64,000 nucleotides of DNA from Irpex lacteus (GCA_001986395.2 MQVO02000005.1:744001-808000); one strand, 5' to 3'. Shown: positions 38,475 through 51,081, counted from the first letter of the stretch. Notes: a model not told the origin generated them from the sequence alone. Numbers and translations are program-made.

Positions 38475-40578
38475 ATGAACGCCCTTCTTCTTTCTCTTCT
38501 CGTCGTATCGCTGTGCGGTATAAGCAACGCTCTTTACCTCCCCGTCGTGGCTCGCGATGCTCCTAGTATGCCACGACACATGAAGATGAAGTCATACGCC
38601 TCCAAGCATCACAAGCTCAGGGTTGACGAAAACATTGAGAACGCGAGGGACGTGGTGGTACGTGCGCAACTCGATCTGAGATGATATCATTGCTCAGAGA
38701 TAGCCCACAGTATGCCACAAACATTACGTTGGGTGGCCAACAGTTCCCTATTCAACTGGATACCGGCTCCTCAGATGTTTGGGTGCAGCTTCCTCCGGGT
38801 GTTAATGTGAAGAACACGACCAATCTTACTACCGAACTCACGTTCGGTATCGGTCAAGTTGATGGAAACATTGCGTTTGCCGATATGCAGCTTGGCCCTC
38901 ATACTGTGCCTTCTCAAGGTATATCCTTTGTTTCGTGAAGCTTCCTCGGGGATTAACCGCACATTCCAGCCTTCTTGAACGCGACCAACGCGACCAACTT
39001 TAACGCGATTTTCAGCAACGGTATCCTCGGTATTATGGGCCTCGCATTTGACATTGGATCCTCCAACTTCGCTACCCTCGTACAAGCTAATGGTCAAAAC
39101 GACACATCGGGCCTCACCTTCCTTACCAACATCTTCCTCCAAAACAAGACTGCTCCCAATCTATTCACTGTTCTCCTTGGGCGTGACTATGACAAGGATG
39201 GTCCTCAGGAGGGAGCGTTCACTATCAGTGAATACGTTGAGGGCCTGGAGAAGATCTCGAACGAGCCTAAGCTCTTCCGTACTCCTGCTCAGATCAAGAA
39301 CATCACCACTCTCCCTCGCTGGTCGGTACAGATGGACAGCATGACCGTAAACGGCACCAAGTTCCAGTTCAACCAGTCTTCCGTCCCGGAGGCCGATCCT
39401 GGCAAGCAGGTTGCCGTGCTTGATACTGGGTTCACGTTCTCGCAGATGCCTCCCGCTGCTGTCGACTTCATCTACAGCCAGATTCCCGGTTCGTTCTTCA
39501 ACAAGACCAGCGGTTTCTGGGTCGTACCTTGCAACGCAACGATCCCCCTCTCTTTCGAGTTTGGCAACAAGACGTTCCCCGTTCACCCTCTTGACATTAC
39601 GACCATCGCCAACTCTGGCAACGAGACTGTCTGTGTGAACTCTTACCGGTACGTCCTACTTATCTCTTTCACACCATGCTTTTCTGATTTATCGACAGTG
39701 CGATCAACCTGCCTCCTGGTGCCGCTGCCGGATTCGACTTCATCTTGGGAGACACCTTCCTCAAGAACGTCTACACCTCGTAAGCATTCCCCTATCATGT
39801 ATACCTTGAATAATCTACTTACAATAAACCACTTAGGTTCGACTATGGTGACTTCATCCCCAACTCTGAGGACTCTGGTGTCCCCTTCGTTCAACTGCTC
39901 TCAACCACTGACCCCAAGCAAGCTCTCCACGAGTTCGCCTCTGTCCGTGCCAGCCAGGTGAAGAAGAACAACGAGAAGCTCAACGCTCCTCAAAACTCTA
40001 CCTCCACCTTATCCGCGTCCGCGTCCGCACCTTCTAGCACAAACAGTGCCTCCAGCTCTGCTTCCTCCACTGCTAGCGCCAGCTCAGCTTCCGCATCGAT
40101 GATGGGCATGTCATCCTACAACCCTTCGGGCCAGTCGTCCACCAACAACAGCACCGGCAGCGGCTCCCTCTTCGACATGTTCCACCTGTCCGTACTCAAA
40201 CGCTCTCCCCAAGTGATGCGCGGCCGTTTGGTCATCTTCAAAGGCGCCATGCCCCCACCCGGCATGCCCGTTCGCTTCCACCACAAAGCCATGAACTGCA
40301 TCAACCGCGTCGCCAACAACGTCCACCAGTCTCTGGGCCCCGCCGCTGTCGCGCTGTTGGCTGGTATTCTCGGAATTATGTTCATCTCCTCGTTAGTGGC
40401 GGTGGTTCTGGGCGTGAGGATGCTTGTGCGGATGAGGAGGGGCGAGGGCGTCGAGTTGAGAGGGGACGGGTACGAGCCGTTGGAGTCGCAGCGGGACGAG
40501 GAGGAGGGGAAGGAGGTTGTGTTCGATGCGGGGAGCGAGTTGAGTCCTCCGGCGTATAACCATCATCAACGTGCATGA
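38475..40578 (+). CDS. Pepsin-like aspartic protease (family A1), membrane-anchored
   Basis: Exons: 38475-38657, 38711-38918, 38970-39648, 39699-39779, 39837-40578; 630 residues. A signal peptide (MNALLLSLLVVSLCGISNA) and short propeptide precede the catalytic domain. The two catalytic aspartates lie in QLDTGSSDVW (about D78) and VAVLDTGFTF (about D282). The residue after the second DTG is Phe, not the usual Ser/Thr. Conserved GILGIMGLAF and GFDFILGDTFLKNVY support an A1 fold. A Ser/Thr/Ala-rich, probably O-glycosylated spacer follows. A single membrane helix (AALVAL/GILGIMFISSLVAVVLG region) and a basic then acidic cytoplasmic tail come last. The protein is thus likely at the cell surface or in the secretory pathway, like fungal yapsins, though anchored by a helix rather than GPI. 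Many N-glycosylation sites (NxT/S) are visible. Confidence 0.92.
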
Positions 40579-41020
40579 GAGCTGTTAGCTTACGATCTAT
40601 GACCCACGATATCGACGACGACATTGTACACTCGTTTTTTTGCTTTACTGTAGCCCGCTACATCACACTTAGTTAATTTTATTTATTGCTTTTTTATGCT
40701 TCCCGCCCGTTTGTGAGCGACATGCGTGTTCGATCGTGCCTGTCTTCTCTAGCCATGGGCTATCTATGACAACTGTTCTATACGTCTATCCCACGTGAAG
40801 AGTATAGTCATGGCTGCTGATAAGCATTCACCAACACATACAACGCTACGTACATCACAGTATAGACAAACAGAAGTCCGTGCGTGTATCGCGTAACAAG
40901 TACAAAGCCAACTGTACACTGTACACACATACACCTAGTCCACACACATCCACATAAATACACACTCCAGTCTTGTCTCTTTCTCTTTCTCTTCCCCACC
41001 CCACCCACACCCTATGTACC
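40579..41020. other. Convergent 3' flanks
   Basis: This region lies between the stops of the protease and the minus-strand disordered protein. It is AT-rich at 40630-40700 and CA-rich at 40900-41030. No gene is seen. Confidence 0.5.
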
Positions 41021-42967
41021 TCACCGCGCCCTCCCAAACAGCCTCTTCAGCCCCTTCGTCCACCCCCCTCTCCCTCCCTTGCCCGGACCACCATGACCAT
41101 CCGTACTAATAGACCAACACGACTGGGACTGCGCCGGCAACACACTCTCTCGCAGGAGATCGTGTTGCTGGTGGTGGCATGAACCTAAATCTGGTAGGGT
41201 GAACGGGGATGGGTGGCTTGAATGAGAATACGAAAGTGGAAGTGAGGGGAGATCTTTGTGCGGAGAAGACCTAGCCTGTGGGAGCTTGAAGGGTGGTAGA
41301 CGCTGCGCTCGTTGACCCATCTCGGTACGCGCTTGGAACACAAGACTCTTACTCGGTCTAATAACCGACACGCGCGGTCGTCGGAAGAGCTGCGAGGGCG
41401 GACGGCGGAGGCTAAACGTGAGCCCTTGGCCTTCCCCTTGCGCTTGGGTGTCTGATGAGCTTCTCAATTCGAATTCCGTCATGAATCGACGCTACACATA
41501 ATCAGCGATGAGTGAGGGTGAGTTAGGTAGTGGAAGTGGAATACGCACCCCCTTATCGCACCCCCTCGGACTCGTAGGCGGACTCGTACACAGAGTGTCC
41601 GTGTCCCCCTCTCCCTCTCCATCGTCACCACCATCTCCGTCGACGAACAGGGAGGAAACGTCCGACTCTTCGCTATCGTTGTCGTCCTCCCCCTCGCTCT
41701 CTTGAGATGATGTTGATGAACCCTCCCCAGAACAGGATGAACGCGAAGCAGAAGACCACCGTCCGTACTCAGCAATCCACCTCACATCCTCCGGCACGCT
41801 CCCTTCTTCCGACCCTGAACCTGAATCCGAGCCGATAGTGGGAGAGGAAGAAGAGATGTCCGAGCTTGTATCGCTGTCGCTGGAGGGCACGTCCTCCGAC
41901 GAAGGGAGAGTGACTACGATCTGTGGGACTCGCACAACTTCCACTCCATGGTGCCCTCGAGTCGGAATGGGAGTGGGGATGGGAGAAGGGGTGGGAGTAC
42001 GCATACAAACATCAACGAGACTCTCCACCGACGCAGACCGCTTCAGGAACCCAGTCCTCGTAGGTGATGGTAACGCCAACAAAACAGAGGTGGAATGAGA
42101 GGAGAGGCGTACGCGCTCAGCGAGCTGTTCGAGCTGGTATAACGTCTCTGTGATGCATCCGTCTATGTCTTCTGTGCTCGTGTTGGTGTTGGTTGCACCT
42201 AAGGGGTAGGCGGATACGGAGGGGCGCAGTGAGGATTTGCGAGGCGGAGGAGAGACGACGATCGTTGATAAAGTTGGGGAGGGCGGGAGGTTGGTGGTGG
42301 TGGTGCTGGGACTAGATGAGGGATGTGAGGGCTGGCTGGTACATCTGCTCCGGCGGCGGGTCTCCTCGAGGAGCTGGGTGAAGAACCGGCGTGACATCGT
42401 CCGTGGTGCGGGGGCGGGGGAAGGAGAAGGAGGGGCATAACCCACTGGGGATATAGGTGTAGATATATTGCTCGGCAGGTCAATAGGAATAGAAGTAGGT
42501 TCCCGTGGTGCGTCTGCTTCTGCTTCCTCCGTCGTACCATCGATATCCTCATTCATGATGCAGTAAGCAGGTGTCGTCGTTGCACGGAGATCGACCCTTG
42601 GCGTGGGTAGGGCGCTCAGGGAAGCGGGGGAAGGGGACGAGGCATGGACGGGCGGAATGGTCGGTCGCTCTATATGGCCATGCGAGGAAGGTGCCGTGTC
42701 CGGGATAGATGGATGTGAGAAGGTTGAGAAGGGTGTAGTGTGGGAAGGGTCGTGCGGAGGGAGGATGCCTTTATCGTTGTGTTCCAGGATATCTCGAGGT
42801 GCAGAAGCGGCGACCGTAGGATTGAACGAAGGGATGTCGTTGGTGACAAATGGACTTGAGTGGTTGCCTGGGCTTGGAGTGGCTGGCAGGACGCTGGGGG
42901 AGGGAAGACGTCTGGGAGGAATGGCCGCTGCACTTGTTGAATGTCTTAGATGACGATGGAGAGGCAT
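41021..42967 (-). CDS. Disordered Ser/Pro-rich protein, 629 aa
   Basis: Exons 41549-42967 and 41021-41491 on the minus strand are joined by a 57-nt intron with donor GTGCGT and acceptor GTGTAG. The product is 629 residues, strongly Ser/Pro/Thr-rich. It has acidic Ser/Asp runs around residues 350-460 and a basic C-terminus ending TKGLKRLFGRAR. One helical segment (TRRRSRC and CITETLYQLEQLAERVRLS) may fold. There is no domain, signal peptide or membrane segment. The frame is long, uninterrupted and spliced, so the gene is probably real. The function is unknown. Confidence 0.65.
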
Positions 42968-43113
42968 GGTGTGAAATGGGGCGCGGTAATGAATGACTGT
43001 AGTTGGTTAGCAGGTGAAGCAGTCTCACACGAACGAATGAAGTGCTGGGTGAGAGGATCGCCTGTAATTTAACTAGCCACAGAGGAGGCTGAATGTCATT
43101 ACGATCGAGACTG

Positions 43114-43553
43114 TTAGAGGTGTTTGTCGACTATGATGACGATCGTGGACGCGAATACGACGATCGAAACCACGGACATGATGTAAAAGTGCGGTCTATC
43201 ATGGAATAATAATTGATTGTTGGGCAGTAATAGTATCAGGAAAGGGAGACGTACTTAGTAGCCATGAGAAAGCCTTTCATGTCCTGCATATCCTTATAGC
43301 CTCTACGGTACTCCCACGCACCAGCCCCGATGGCCACCAGTGAGCCTACAAACTGGAGAGATGCCAAGGATATACGGCCGCTGTGTCGAGGGGTGGGAGT
43401 GTCGTTCTCTGGAGCTGGGATTCTGGCTTTGAGTAGGAGAGACGACGAGAGCAGCAGGAGCACACAGGCGAGGCGGATGTGGCTGAGAAGGTTGCGCTCG
43501 AGCATGGCATAGTCCCTCGCAGCGCTGCCGATGTTTTCACTGAGTTTTGCCAT
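43114..43553 (-). CDS. DUF202 (YidH-like) small membrane protein
   Basis: Exons 43255-43553 and 43114-43195 on the minus strand give 126 residues. The family signature is the N-terminal ARDYAMLERNLLSHIRLA, followed by three membrane helices: CVLLLLSSSLLL, LASLQFVGSLVAIGAGA and HFYIMSVVSIVVFASTIVIIV. This order and length are typical of DUF202 proteins of bacteria and fungi, whose biochemical role is not established. The fungal members related to Vtc1 sit in vacuolar polyphosphate complexes, but nothing here proves that link. The gene is divergent from the next one across about 190 bases. Confidence 0.85.
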
Positions 43554-43742
43554 GTCGGCGTCGTTGTGAACAGCGAGCAGACGAGAGTGTAATGACGTTG
43601 ACAGTGCCCCTGACGATGATTACACAACGCTGACGTCGTTCAAGTCGACGTCGAGGATATCTTCGACGACTTCGGCTAGTAGATCAGGATTCCCACGTGG
43701 TTTTTCCCTGAATCGGGCGATTATTGATGCGCTGTTTGTGTC
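43554..43742. promoter_or_regulatory. Short bidirectional promoter
   Basis: Only 189 bases separate the two divergent start codons. It contains TGACGTC at 43631-43637 and CGACGTCG at 43646-43653, both CRE/ATF-like cores. A second TGACGT-type core is present on the DUF202 side. No TATA box is seen. Confidence 0.45.
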
Positions 43743-45487
43743 ATGTTCGACTTCGGGCGTCTGTCGGGCTCTGTTTACGACTCTCACGACGACGGCCACC
43801 CAAGACACGACCCCCACGGCCCATTTCACGACTTCCGCAACGACTTTCGCATCCATCAGCAAATGGGTTTTCTGAAGCGAATATTTTCACTCGGCAGCAA
43901 AAAGTCGAAGCGCAGCAAGCAGCAGGCCCGTCAAGAGCAGAACGGCCGCCTCGTCCACACCGCCGACTCTGTCGATGGCGAAGCCACGCGTCTCCTGCGC
44001 TCAGCGTCCGCGCACTGGGCTGAATCGTCGAAATCCGACCATTCACTTGCGCCACCCCTACGTGAGTCGCGGTGTTTTGCTGCTCAGGGACGTGTTTAGC
44101 TAACGAAGGCCACGCCACATAGCTTCACACACCGACTCTCTCTCACCGCTGTTTGAAGACTCACCAGCACCGTCTATGAGCAGCATACAACGGCGGGGAA
44201 CATACACCGTCAAAGTCCATGGGAAACGGACCGAGGCCCGTACAGAATTCCCCAACGCGAACCCCCCTCTACCAGACGAGTCCGACCCCATCCTCGACTC
44301 ACCTCTCCGATCGAAATCGACGCGTCTTCCAGAACCTGTCACCCCCGCGAGCAAAGTAGATTAACGCGTCTAAAGCAGGATCCCTCTGTCGCAAGTCTGC
44401 TGTACGTGTATGACGATAATGGCCGCATCATGTCGACTGCCTTTTCCAATACACCGGGAAAATCCCTTGCTCCCACACACGACCACGACGTAGGTGGTCG
44501 CGCGCAGACCAAACGTTCCGGATCCACATTCCAGGAGCTTCTTGGAAATGCAGAGAAAGGAGAAGATGATGCAGTAGAACGCGATATTTCATGGGCGGAC
44601 CGGGTTGTTAAGTGTGTGGCCATATCTCTGTTCTTCCGGAGTATAACTCATCCATATCTAGTGAAAACGCTGGGAGTACATCCTCGCTCGCGTCAACGAC
44701 ACAAGTTGAAACCCCCAAAGACATTCTTTTCCTCGACAATCATTCGCATTCGCATTCACGCAAACCATCCGTGATCCATCCCACGCGTCCCTCCTCCGCA
44801 CTCTCACATCACCACTCCGGCAGCTCACCAATCGAAGTCCAATCAAGCACGAACGGACAACCGAACGCTCCACTTCCCGCGGCCGAGGTATTCGGCTTCC
44901 TCACCGAGCGTCGCAAGTCGAACTTGGAACGCGAGAGGAGTCAAAGCGGAGCGGACCGCCCCATCTCTACCTTCATCCAATCAACCTCATCCAACCACAT
45001 CAGGAAGCGCAGCGACACCACCAGACACGCCAGACAATACAGCGAATCCATGCTTCCGCGCCGATCTGCAGGCAACAACCCCGATATCAGCGATACCTCC
45101 TCTGTCAGAACGACGTCTGCTACTGCGCAGATACAGCAGGCCAGAATCACGAAGGTGACTCCGGTGGTGAACCCGTTTTCGCGGTCCACTGACGCGCTTC
45201 ACCGAGTTATAAGCCGCGAAGGCTCGTCTTCTACTCTTACCCAACAACAACATCAACAACAATCTGCGTATTCTTCTGGTGCGAGAATTCAGCGTCGATC
45301 GACGGCTGATTCTCAAACTGGTGTGGCCGGCTCGAAGATTCCCCGTGGTCCTCGCGCAGCGCCGAGCCGATCGAGCATCAAATACGAGCAGCCTCTGTCT
45401 GACCCCGACCGCGACACCACCGAAACTACCCTTGTCAAACCCCAGCAGCAGAAGTCTGGCCGCACGAAGGTCCCTAAGCACCTCTCT

Positions 45488-45521
<34 letters not shown>

Positions 45522-46090
45522 CCACGAAGCCACGGAGACGGACTGCATCGCGCAGCTCTAGTGTGACGAGCAACGACGACGGGCATATTACGATTCTGGC
45601 GCCGACGCCTGCGCCTACTCCTGCTAGGAAGACGAGGAGTAGTAGGGCTGAGCGGGAACGTGAACGGGGCGAGAGGAGGGATAAGGAGAATAACCCGCCT
45701 TCTGTGACTCCCAAGACCACCGCCTTTCCTTCCACTACCACCACCTCTTCTTCCACCTCAACCAATCCGAATAGCAACCAGAATGGCACCACGAATCCCA
45801 ACGCTAATCCCAACGCTAACGGCGTACAACTCCCCCTCCGCACACTCTTCGACGTCCGACACCCCGAGTTACTAAACGGCGACCCCCCAAGCCCGGCTTC
45901 CTCTTCTGAACTATCGCCTTATACGAAGGAGATGATGGTGCAGCTTCGGAGGCAACGTATGAGGGCTCGCGAGGAGATGGGTATGGTCGGTGGCGGTGGG
46001 GGAGGGAAGTTTGGGGTTAGTGGGACGGGTGGGAGTGGGAGTTTGCAGGGGAAGAGTGCGAGGAGGAGGGTTGAGAGGTTGTTGGCGTGA
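43743..46090 (+). CDS. Unknown basic, disordered protein, 731 aa
   Basis: Exons 43743-44061, 44123-44337, 44379-44611 and 44662-46090 give 731 residues. The second intron is only 41 nt (donor GTCACC); a 23-nt alternative is less likely. The N-terminus has a basic patch (KKSKRSKQQARQ). A more ordered stretch holds SVASLLYVYDDNGRI. The long last exon is Ser/Thr/Arg-rich and includes an Asn-Gln hexanucleotide run near 45487-45520, Pro-Ala-Pro-Thr repeats and an Arg/Glu-rich segment. It ends in PLRTLFDVRHPEL and EMMVQLRRQRMRAREEM. No known domain is recognised; composition suggests a scaffold or nucleic-acid-associated protein, but this is a guess. Confidence 0.65.
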
Positions 46091-47293
46091 GGTGGTTGAC
46101 GACCGAGTATTTGAGAGGAGGTTGAAGGCTGGACCCGACTTTTTCGGCTCCGCGTTTCCTGGCGCTCAAGTCCTGTTCCTTCAAGTCTTGGGTACGGAGA
46201 ACCAGTCCACTTCTAGTTAGGCAGGCGTGCCTGTGGTTACGGACCAACGCCGACCCTCGACTCTCGACCCCACCTCGATCAAGATTTAAGACCATTGCTA
46301 TTCAAAGTGATGCACATGACCAATGCGATACGACACACCACACCACCACGCACGAACTTCCTCTTCCTCAACGACGCGACTCCAAGCTTTAAGGCCGATG
46401 TATCCATAGGCATTACAACTTCACTCCGCACTCAGATTCTTGGACCCTCACTCGCCTTTCTAGGACGATAGCTTTGCTTACTTACGCTCTTTTCCCTCAC
46501 ACTGTCGTTATCCTTCCGTTGCTCTATGCGTTCTCCCCATTACTCCTCGTTACCCGTTCTTCAAACTTCACTCTTCCCACCACATTATATCTTTTCTGCG
46601 ATACCTCACACACACACACGTCCCTATACCTCCCGCTCTTCCACTTCTTCCATCCGTTCCGCGAAGCCAAACTCAATCAACTGTGTATTCTTTCTTCCTT
46701 TCTACACTATCCCAGCTTTTACTTCTCGCTTTCAATCTCAACTGTGCAAGATGTGATATATGCATACCACGCACTCGATTTCTTGATCTTTGTTTTCTTT
46801 GTCCTTTCTGTTCTTTTTGTTCTCCTGTTTCCTTTTTTCTTTTTCTCTCTCCATCATCATCCGAGGTTATATATATTGTATTCGGTCACACGTTCACCTT
46901 TTCCAGTCATCGTGCTTTGAAGTGATTTCACATCAGCTTGGCAAGGGGATCCTCGACACGAAAAGAAAGGCTTGCATGCGCAGGTCGTTGTGTTTGCCGT
47001 ACTAGAGTTTGTCGAGGATACGTACGTGTTATTTATTGTACTAGATGTGGTCAAATCATGGTGATATTTATCGAAGTAGTACTAGTGTGGTGAATCGTGT
47101 GCGATACATACCAACTGGTGGTAGTCTGTCATACCCCTGGGTGCAACGGTACGTAGGAAATGTTAGACGGGGTGTTCAGTATTTCAAGTGTGCATTGAAG
47201 TATTAGCAGGCTATGAGACAACTGTAGTATGCCCGAGCTTCTGTCATAATCTGCTATCCGACCCGAGATGCTGAGCCCCGGGTAATCCGATCC
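46091..47293. other. Convergent 3' flanks, T/C-rich
   Basis: Strongly T/C-rich sequence at 46470-46900 gives long hydrophobic open frames that are composition artefacts. The rest holds the 3' side of the P450 gene. No gene is supported. Confidence 0.55.
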
Positions 47294-49360
47294 TCAAATG
47301 GACGAGACTCTCCGTTGCTTGACGCCAACATAAACCCTCTCAGGCTTCCGTACGAACGCCTCGTGCACTTCCAGCTATGAAGAAACGAGAGTGAGCATCA
47401 GCAGTCGTTTATCAATTTAACAGCACTTCTCACCTCCTGATCGGGAGAAGCCAATGCAACGTCGTATCTGTGGAAAAGCGTTCCGATGAAAGCCTGTAAC
47501 TCCATCTGCGCGAGGTTGCGTCCAATGCACGCCCTGTCCGACGAGTCTGAGCACAAACAGATAATGTAGACACCTCGTAACACAGAACGCACCTGGGGCC
47601 GATCGAAAACGGTGCAAACGCACGATGCATCTCGTCCTTGTTCTCCCTCTCCCACCGCTCCGGATTAAACACATCTGCGTCCTCTCCCCATATTTCCTTC
47701 ATCCTATGAAGTGCCAGTCCGGGCGTGCTGACGATCGTACCCTCCTTGAACACCTCTCCGCAGATAGTCAACCCTCCCTTTGGTACGACACGCGGAAGAC
47801 CGAAGCCAAGGGTGGAGTGCACCCGGAGGCCTTCGTTGATGACGTTTATTAGGTACTCGCAGTCTTTGAGCTTGGTGAGGTTATCTTCGGTTATCGCTTC
47901 TTCCAGAGGTAAGGAGAAGTCGGGTGGGCCGAGGGCGACGTCCAGTGCCGCTTGAAGTTTGCGTTGGACCAAGGGGTTTTGGGCGAGATAATATAACAAA
48001 GCGGCGGACGTGCTATTGAGTTGAGTAGGTTAATGCGTCACTGAATCAACAGGAGGACAGAATACTTACTTTGACGTAGTATCGGACCCTCCAGCCATCA
48101 GAGTTAACGCCTCGGCAGACAACTCCTGCTTTCCCATCGGCTCTCCATTCTCATCTCGTCCTTCAAGCAACTTGGACACAAAGTCCCTTCTCTCCATCGG
48201 CTTTTCGCTGTTCAGACGTCTGGACACTGTTGTCGCTGCCATAGAAGCCAGTGTTGCCCTCGACTTCAACCCTCGCTGGAATAGCGGAAGCTTCCCAATG
48301 TACGGCCTTACCCACAGCGGGAAGTTTCCAAGGAAGGAGGTGAACGCGCTGGTTGCGTTGATTGTCTCTACCGCGTTGATGGTGTGGTACTTGATATCGC
48401 GGCTGCTGCCTTTCGAGGTGTACGTATCCATGGCTTGCTCAGCCGTTTGGGCCACAGGTGTTTCTGCCTTGACCGCGGCTAGCATGCCAAACGGTGCTCC
48501 AAATGCAAGGTCGCCTGTAGAACAATCATTTTAAATAGAGAGTTCATGGTTAGACTCAACATCCTCCGAGTCTGATCTCACCTATGACATCGAAAGCGAT
48601 ATAGATGAACCCTGCCGCACACAATGCTCAGTCGTTTTTAACTGCACATTCAAGGGAATAACTCACATGGCATAGCGTTGAACCACGCCCTCCCATCCTT
48701 GGCTTCCCACGTGCAGTCCCCCTTCGTTCCTCCATTACCCTTGGCCGCACTACCACACATCTCGTCCCAATGCTTCACAAACAACCTTTCATGCGAATAA
48801 ATGATTGGGGCGACCTCTAGAAGGCTCTTCGCCGCAAACATATGCGCCAGCAGCCTCCGCTTCCTGGTGTGTTCTTCACGATCCCTCGTGTTGAAAATAC
48901 TACGAGCCGTTCCGAACGGCGCGAAAGCGTCGTACATGGAAGACTTAAGTGCGCCGGAAGAATGGGCGTAGATTGCTTGAAGGGCGTCAGGAGAACGTAT
49001 GGAGACGTTGTTGGGACCGATGCGAACAAAAGTGCCTGGTTGCCGGTGAGTGAGTCGAAGAAATGAACGCGACCAAGTGAGCTACACACCGTATTTCTCG
49101 TGCAAATGTTTCATGCTCGTGTTCATATGTCCCTGGAGGATCTCGCGCGTATACCAGAGGCAGGAAAACTTGGCAAGCCATGGGCCAGGATAGCGGCGCA
49201 AACCTGGCGAATCTTGAAGGTAAGGCAGAATGTAGTACAGAATACCTGATACTACAATGAAAATACTGGCCTCGACGCCATGGGTCAAGGCAGATCGTAA
49301 GGACAGCTGCGATAGCTGCATAAGTGTGTCGGGAGAAATCATCGCTGTGATCAGAGACAT
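47294..49360 (-). CDS. Cytochrome P450, CYP53-like (benzoate 4-monooxygenase type)
   Basis: Exons on the minus strand: 49090-49360, 48667-49035, 48582-48611, 48070-48514, 47593-48012, 47434-47533, 47294-47374; 571 residues. An N-terminal membrane helix is followed by RRYPGPWLAKFSCLWY and KYGTFVRIGPNNVSI. The I-helix AGGSDTTSN is at about 364-372, with EGLRVHS (ExxR) and FNPERWE. The haem loop FSIGPRACIGR puts the axial Cys near residue 514. FDVIGDLAFGAPFGM and SSGALKSSMYDAF resemble CYP53, which para-hydroxylates benzoate in fungi. The subfamily assignment is by motif resemblance only. It would act at the ER membrane with P450 reductase. Exon 3 is only 30 nt. All catalytic motifs are intact. 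Confidence 0.93.
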
Positions 49361-50995
49361 TGAATTGTAACTCGAGAGAAGACGTGTACCTTTTATAGTA
49401 TACAGAGTTCATCTCCACTTCCTGGTTCGTCCTCGAAGCTGTCGTCGGATTACGCTGGCAGGCAACACCGGACACCATTGTGCCCGCTTCGAGCGGACAG
49501 CTGTAGGGCATTGGATTGGTGGAAGAGTATATGGGAGAAGTTAATAGTCACCGAGCTGCAAAGAGGCAAAGGATTGACAGGCGTTCGGGGTTCTGATGCC
49601 CACTGATCCGTTGCCAGTGGACAAGGCCGTTCTATCTATACTTACAAGTAATTGAGTACCGTCAGCGTCTTTACGCATGATTGAAAGTTGAGACCTGCCC
49701 ATTTGGTGTATGTAAGTCCCCGCACGGTAGCATCGTCCCCGCGGCTCAACTGACAAGAAGCAGCCTGAGGGACAGTGCCGTGCGCCAAATCAGAGACGTC
49801 TCTTCCCACATAAGTGAACCGGGTTCATCCAGTATGAGTATGAGGTACGAGTATAGAGGCTGGTTAACGAGCCTACCAGTATGCACGTCATGAACATTGT
49901 CAGCATCTATATATACAAATAAGTGTAAGGTCCGTATGTAGAAGAACGACTAAAGTCATCGCACCAAGGTGTGGAAGACACTTAGACTTGAGCCATTACG
50001 GACGGCATCTTGAGTCAAGCATCAGATAAAATATTTAGCCGGGCCCGTTGGAACATCTGAATTATAAGGTGCTTTCCTATTATGACAGCAGCCGAGTCAG
50101 CACCTCTGTATGTGGGTTTACCAGTGCTAGAAAGAGGCCTATCAGAAGATAGCTGTGGCTACTACACACAAACTCTCGTTCGGTGGGGCTATGGCTCTTC
50201 CTCCTCAGGTTGTATCCAAGATGATGCTGGATGGCAGATGTTTTGAGAACAGTACAGGAACGTGGCTTCCCTGCCGGAGGAAGATACTTGAACGAAGTCA
50301 GTCGCTTTCTGTACATCAGCGATCATGCTTTGATGTAGCACATCACTCACCAACAGCAGTGTACGCAGTCAAGCGGTATGATAGCTCTGGATATGCAAAT
50401 CTCGTAGTTACCCAGGATACATTATACCAGGAACAATATCGCCTGGATATGACCGCACCTTCGTGGACTGTTTTGACTTACTTTAAATTGTGCCTTCTTA
50501 CTACGGTATCCAGTTACAACCGTTCAATGACTCGCAACTGAAGATTGTCGGATGCTAGTAATGCAGTACAACTATGCACTTGTGTTGTGCAGTCTATCAT
50601 CTGTCAATGATGTGGAAAACTTTAGTAAACAAGATCGTGGAGAACTTCGTTCTGGAAGATGCAGGATCAGAAAACGGGCAAATGCGTGTACCCGAAGCTC
50701 CACAAGTTCGGGGAAGATACCGTTTGTGAAGTCTTGTTCGAGGTATTTGACGACGCAGTCATCTGTGGGTGTGCCTGTGGCAGCGGAGAATTCGAAGCTT
50801 GAGATGATGGAGTTACACGAAGTTCGAGCGTCACCGTAAGTCTTGCACTATATGTATACTCGTTCCCCTGGATAGAATAGTTGGTATCGAATCTACGGAC
50901 GACTATAGGCCAGCGTCGTACGGGGCAAAGAACCTCAAGAGCAATGAATGATTAAGTACATGTGATGAAAAAAAACATCCATAGATTTGCTAAAT
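49361..50995. other. Intergenic region upstream of P450, possible gene relics
   Basis: No gene can be modelled. On the minus strand at about 50640-50830 a frame reads SIISSFEFSAATGTPTDD, CVVKYLEQDFTNGIFPEL and VELRVHAFARF, which looks protein-like. At about 50210-50310 another reads SGREATFLYCSQNICHP. They may be exons of a small gene or relics. Confidence 0.4.
50968..50975 (-). terminator. Pol III terminator of tRNA-Pro
   Basis: Eight A on the plus strand are a T8 run about 20 bases downstream of the tRNA 3' end, as RNA polymerase III requires. Confidence 0.75.
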
Positions 50996-51081
50996 GGGCC
51001 TGGCCGGGAATTGAACCCGGGACCTCCTCCAAATTAGGCAAGCAGCCCTAAGAAGGAATCATACTACTAGACCACCAGGCC
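50996..51081 (-). tRNA. tRNA-Pro(AGG) with 14-nt intron
   Basis: The minus strand folds as a cloverleaf. The acceptor stem is GGCCTGG with CCAGGCC, and the discriminator base is C. The D arm contains the A box TGGTCTAGTAG, and the T arm has GGTTCAATTCC. The anticodon stem CCTTC pairs with GGAGG through one G-U. The loop TTAGGG gives anticodon AGG. About 14 extra bases after position 37 are the intron. No CCA is encoded, as normal for eukaryotes. Confidence 0.9.

Noticed and set aside
43620..43862. Minus-strand frame ending DLLAEVVEDILDVDLND
   Set aside because: Half is antisense to an exon of the plus-strand gene, the rest fills the shared promoter, and no splice to the DUF202 gene works.
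45487..45520. Tandem hexamers AACCAG, which could be taken for a repeat array
   Set aside because: They encode an Asn-Gln run in a disordered protein; there are no spacers, so not CRISPR.
46474..46925. 148-codon hydrophobic frame that looks like a membrane protein
   Set aside because: T/C-rich 3' flank; neighbouring frames are open too, and there is no splice or motif support.
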